Shown piece after piece: positions 63,128-64,000 of a stretch of DNA of 64,000 bases (within the stretch, counting starts at the first letter, position 1; each line of letters starts with the position of its first letter). A program made the position numbers and the translations under genes. Origin of the DNA: Moringa oleifera (lineage: Eukaryota; Streptophyta; Magnoliopsida; Brassicales; Moringaceae); NCBI GenBank assembly GCA_021397835.1, contig JAJFZO010000344.1:3534001-3598000 (forward strand), read 5' to 3'. The notes under the pieces are model-generated. The model was not told the origin of the DNA and ran no database searches. It saw nothing but the letters and a program-made list of their open reading frames with translations.

Positions 63128-64000
63128 ATCTATTCATTTAAATTCTAAGATCATATTAAGCTTATGCTTCTCTTGATTTTGCTTCATTTAAATTACCATG
63201 ATTATTCATTTGTGAGCCACTTACATATATTCAAGTTAAATTCAAATTCTTGGTCAAAAAAGAAAAAGAAAAGAAAATATAAATCTATCTATTTATTGAT
63301 AAATCAAATTATAATTTATATTTTTTCATATAATATAGCTAAATATATGAATTACATACATGGAAACAAAAATTTATCCAAATGAAACAACACCTTAATT
63401 TTGTTCTCACATTCATATGTTTTGTGTTAGGAATCTAGACCTTTATATAAATATATATTCCCAAAATTTACAAAATGAAAATAGGACATGACTTCTCTTA
63501 AATGTTGTGCACTTTTTGAGTAAATACTTAGATTGATATATAACACTAGTTATCAATATAGTACCAGATCCAAGATATGCTTTACAGAAACAATTGTACT
63601 TTCATAATTATTCTTTAAAATAGAAAATCATCAACAAAATCTAGTTTTAATATTTTTTTTTTTGGGTTTTTAATTGTTTCTTAGGTGGCTTTATCATGAG
63701 TTACTACCCATCTTTTATATCATTCTAGCCATACCAAAAAATAAGAAATTTAAGGAGAAAGTCTATTTGTATAATTACAACCGGTTCACATTAAACCAAC
63801 ATTCATGCTCTTTAAATTGAGCAAGTCTTGTTGGAAGTATTAAAATTCAATTTAAAAATCATCAATAAGATTTAAAGTATGAATATGATACTTAAATTAA
63901 TGCATAAAGAGATTGGATAATATGATCATTAAGATTCACCAAGAAAAAGAACATGTTGTCTTTTTTGGCAAATTATTTGATAAGCTCAAAAAATTCCAAT

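Larger units (their letters stand above)
58930..64000. other. AT-rich gene-free region with simple and diverged repeats
   Basis: No supported gene. It contains an ATT/TTA microsatellite at about 59672-59701, an (AT)n run at 60827-60856, a CA/CG-alternating stretch at 61377-61398, and a diverged duplicated block at about 60854-61630 listed separately. The short open frame at 62110-62298 has no family signature. A minus-strand frame at 63017-63127 is discussed as a weak candidate. Confidence 0.6.

Noticed and set aside
1..64000. CRISPR arrays, operons, prophage or bacterial-type systems
   Set aside because: There are no regularly spaced repeats with unique spacers, and all genes are spliced plant nuclear genes.

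Overview
The window is nuclear DNA of a dicot plant. It is AT-rich, with spliced genes that have GT-AG introns, long introns, simple-sequence repeats and decayed retroelements, and every protein is closest to a known plant family. I reconstructed exons by hand. For every multi-exon gene the summed exon lengths are a multiple of three and each junction keeps frame, so the coding models are fairly secure; UTR ends are not.

Layout: 1-2950 is AT-rich repeat territory, with a 464-bp foldback element and a decayed RNase H domain. 3277-15090 (+) is CASP, a coiled-coil Golgi membrane protein with 19 coding exons (683 aa). 15623-15694 (+) is tRNA-Asp(GTC). 15895-20038 (+) is peptidyl-tRNA hydrolase (8 exons, 270 aa). 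23654-25138 (-) is an intronless ASPG1-like aspartic protease (494 aa). 25.3-31.1 kb is AT-rich with a broken Ty3/gypsy pol fragment. 31348-40901 (+) is ARP4 (20 exons, 440 aa). 43440-48637 (+) is a CCR4-like exonuclease/endonuclease/phosphatase protein (14 exons, 527 aa). 51175-58088 (+) is an alpha/beta-hydrolase (acid lipase-like, 9 exons, 692 aa). 58.3-64 kb is AT-rich and apparently gene-free, with diverged repeats.

The genes do not form a pathway. They are mostly housekeeping: Golgi traffic, translation quality control, chromatin remodelling, RNA decay and lipid hydrolysis, plus one protease whose Arabidopsis relative is ABA-responsive. What links them is their order. As I recall the Arabidopsis map, CASP, ASPG1 and the CCR4-like gene are neighbours on chromosome 3, while PTH, ARP4 and the lipase are neighbours on chromosome 1. 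Here the two sets alternate perfectly, which looks like the unfractionated ancestor of two duplicated, reciprocally gene-depleted Arabidopsis blocks.

I found no CRISPR array, operon, phage or evidently new enzymatic system. The points most worth a second look are the interleaved synteny, an optional in-frame exon in the CCR4-like gene, the D-C-G-T second active-site motif in the protease, a ~118-bp tandem repeat inside a lipase intron, a MITE filling a CASP intron, and a perfect 12-bp G-box palindrome upstream of the lipase.
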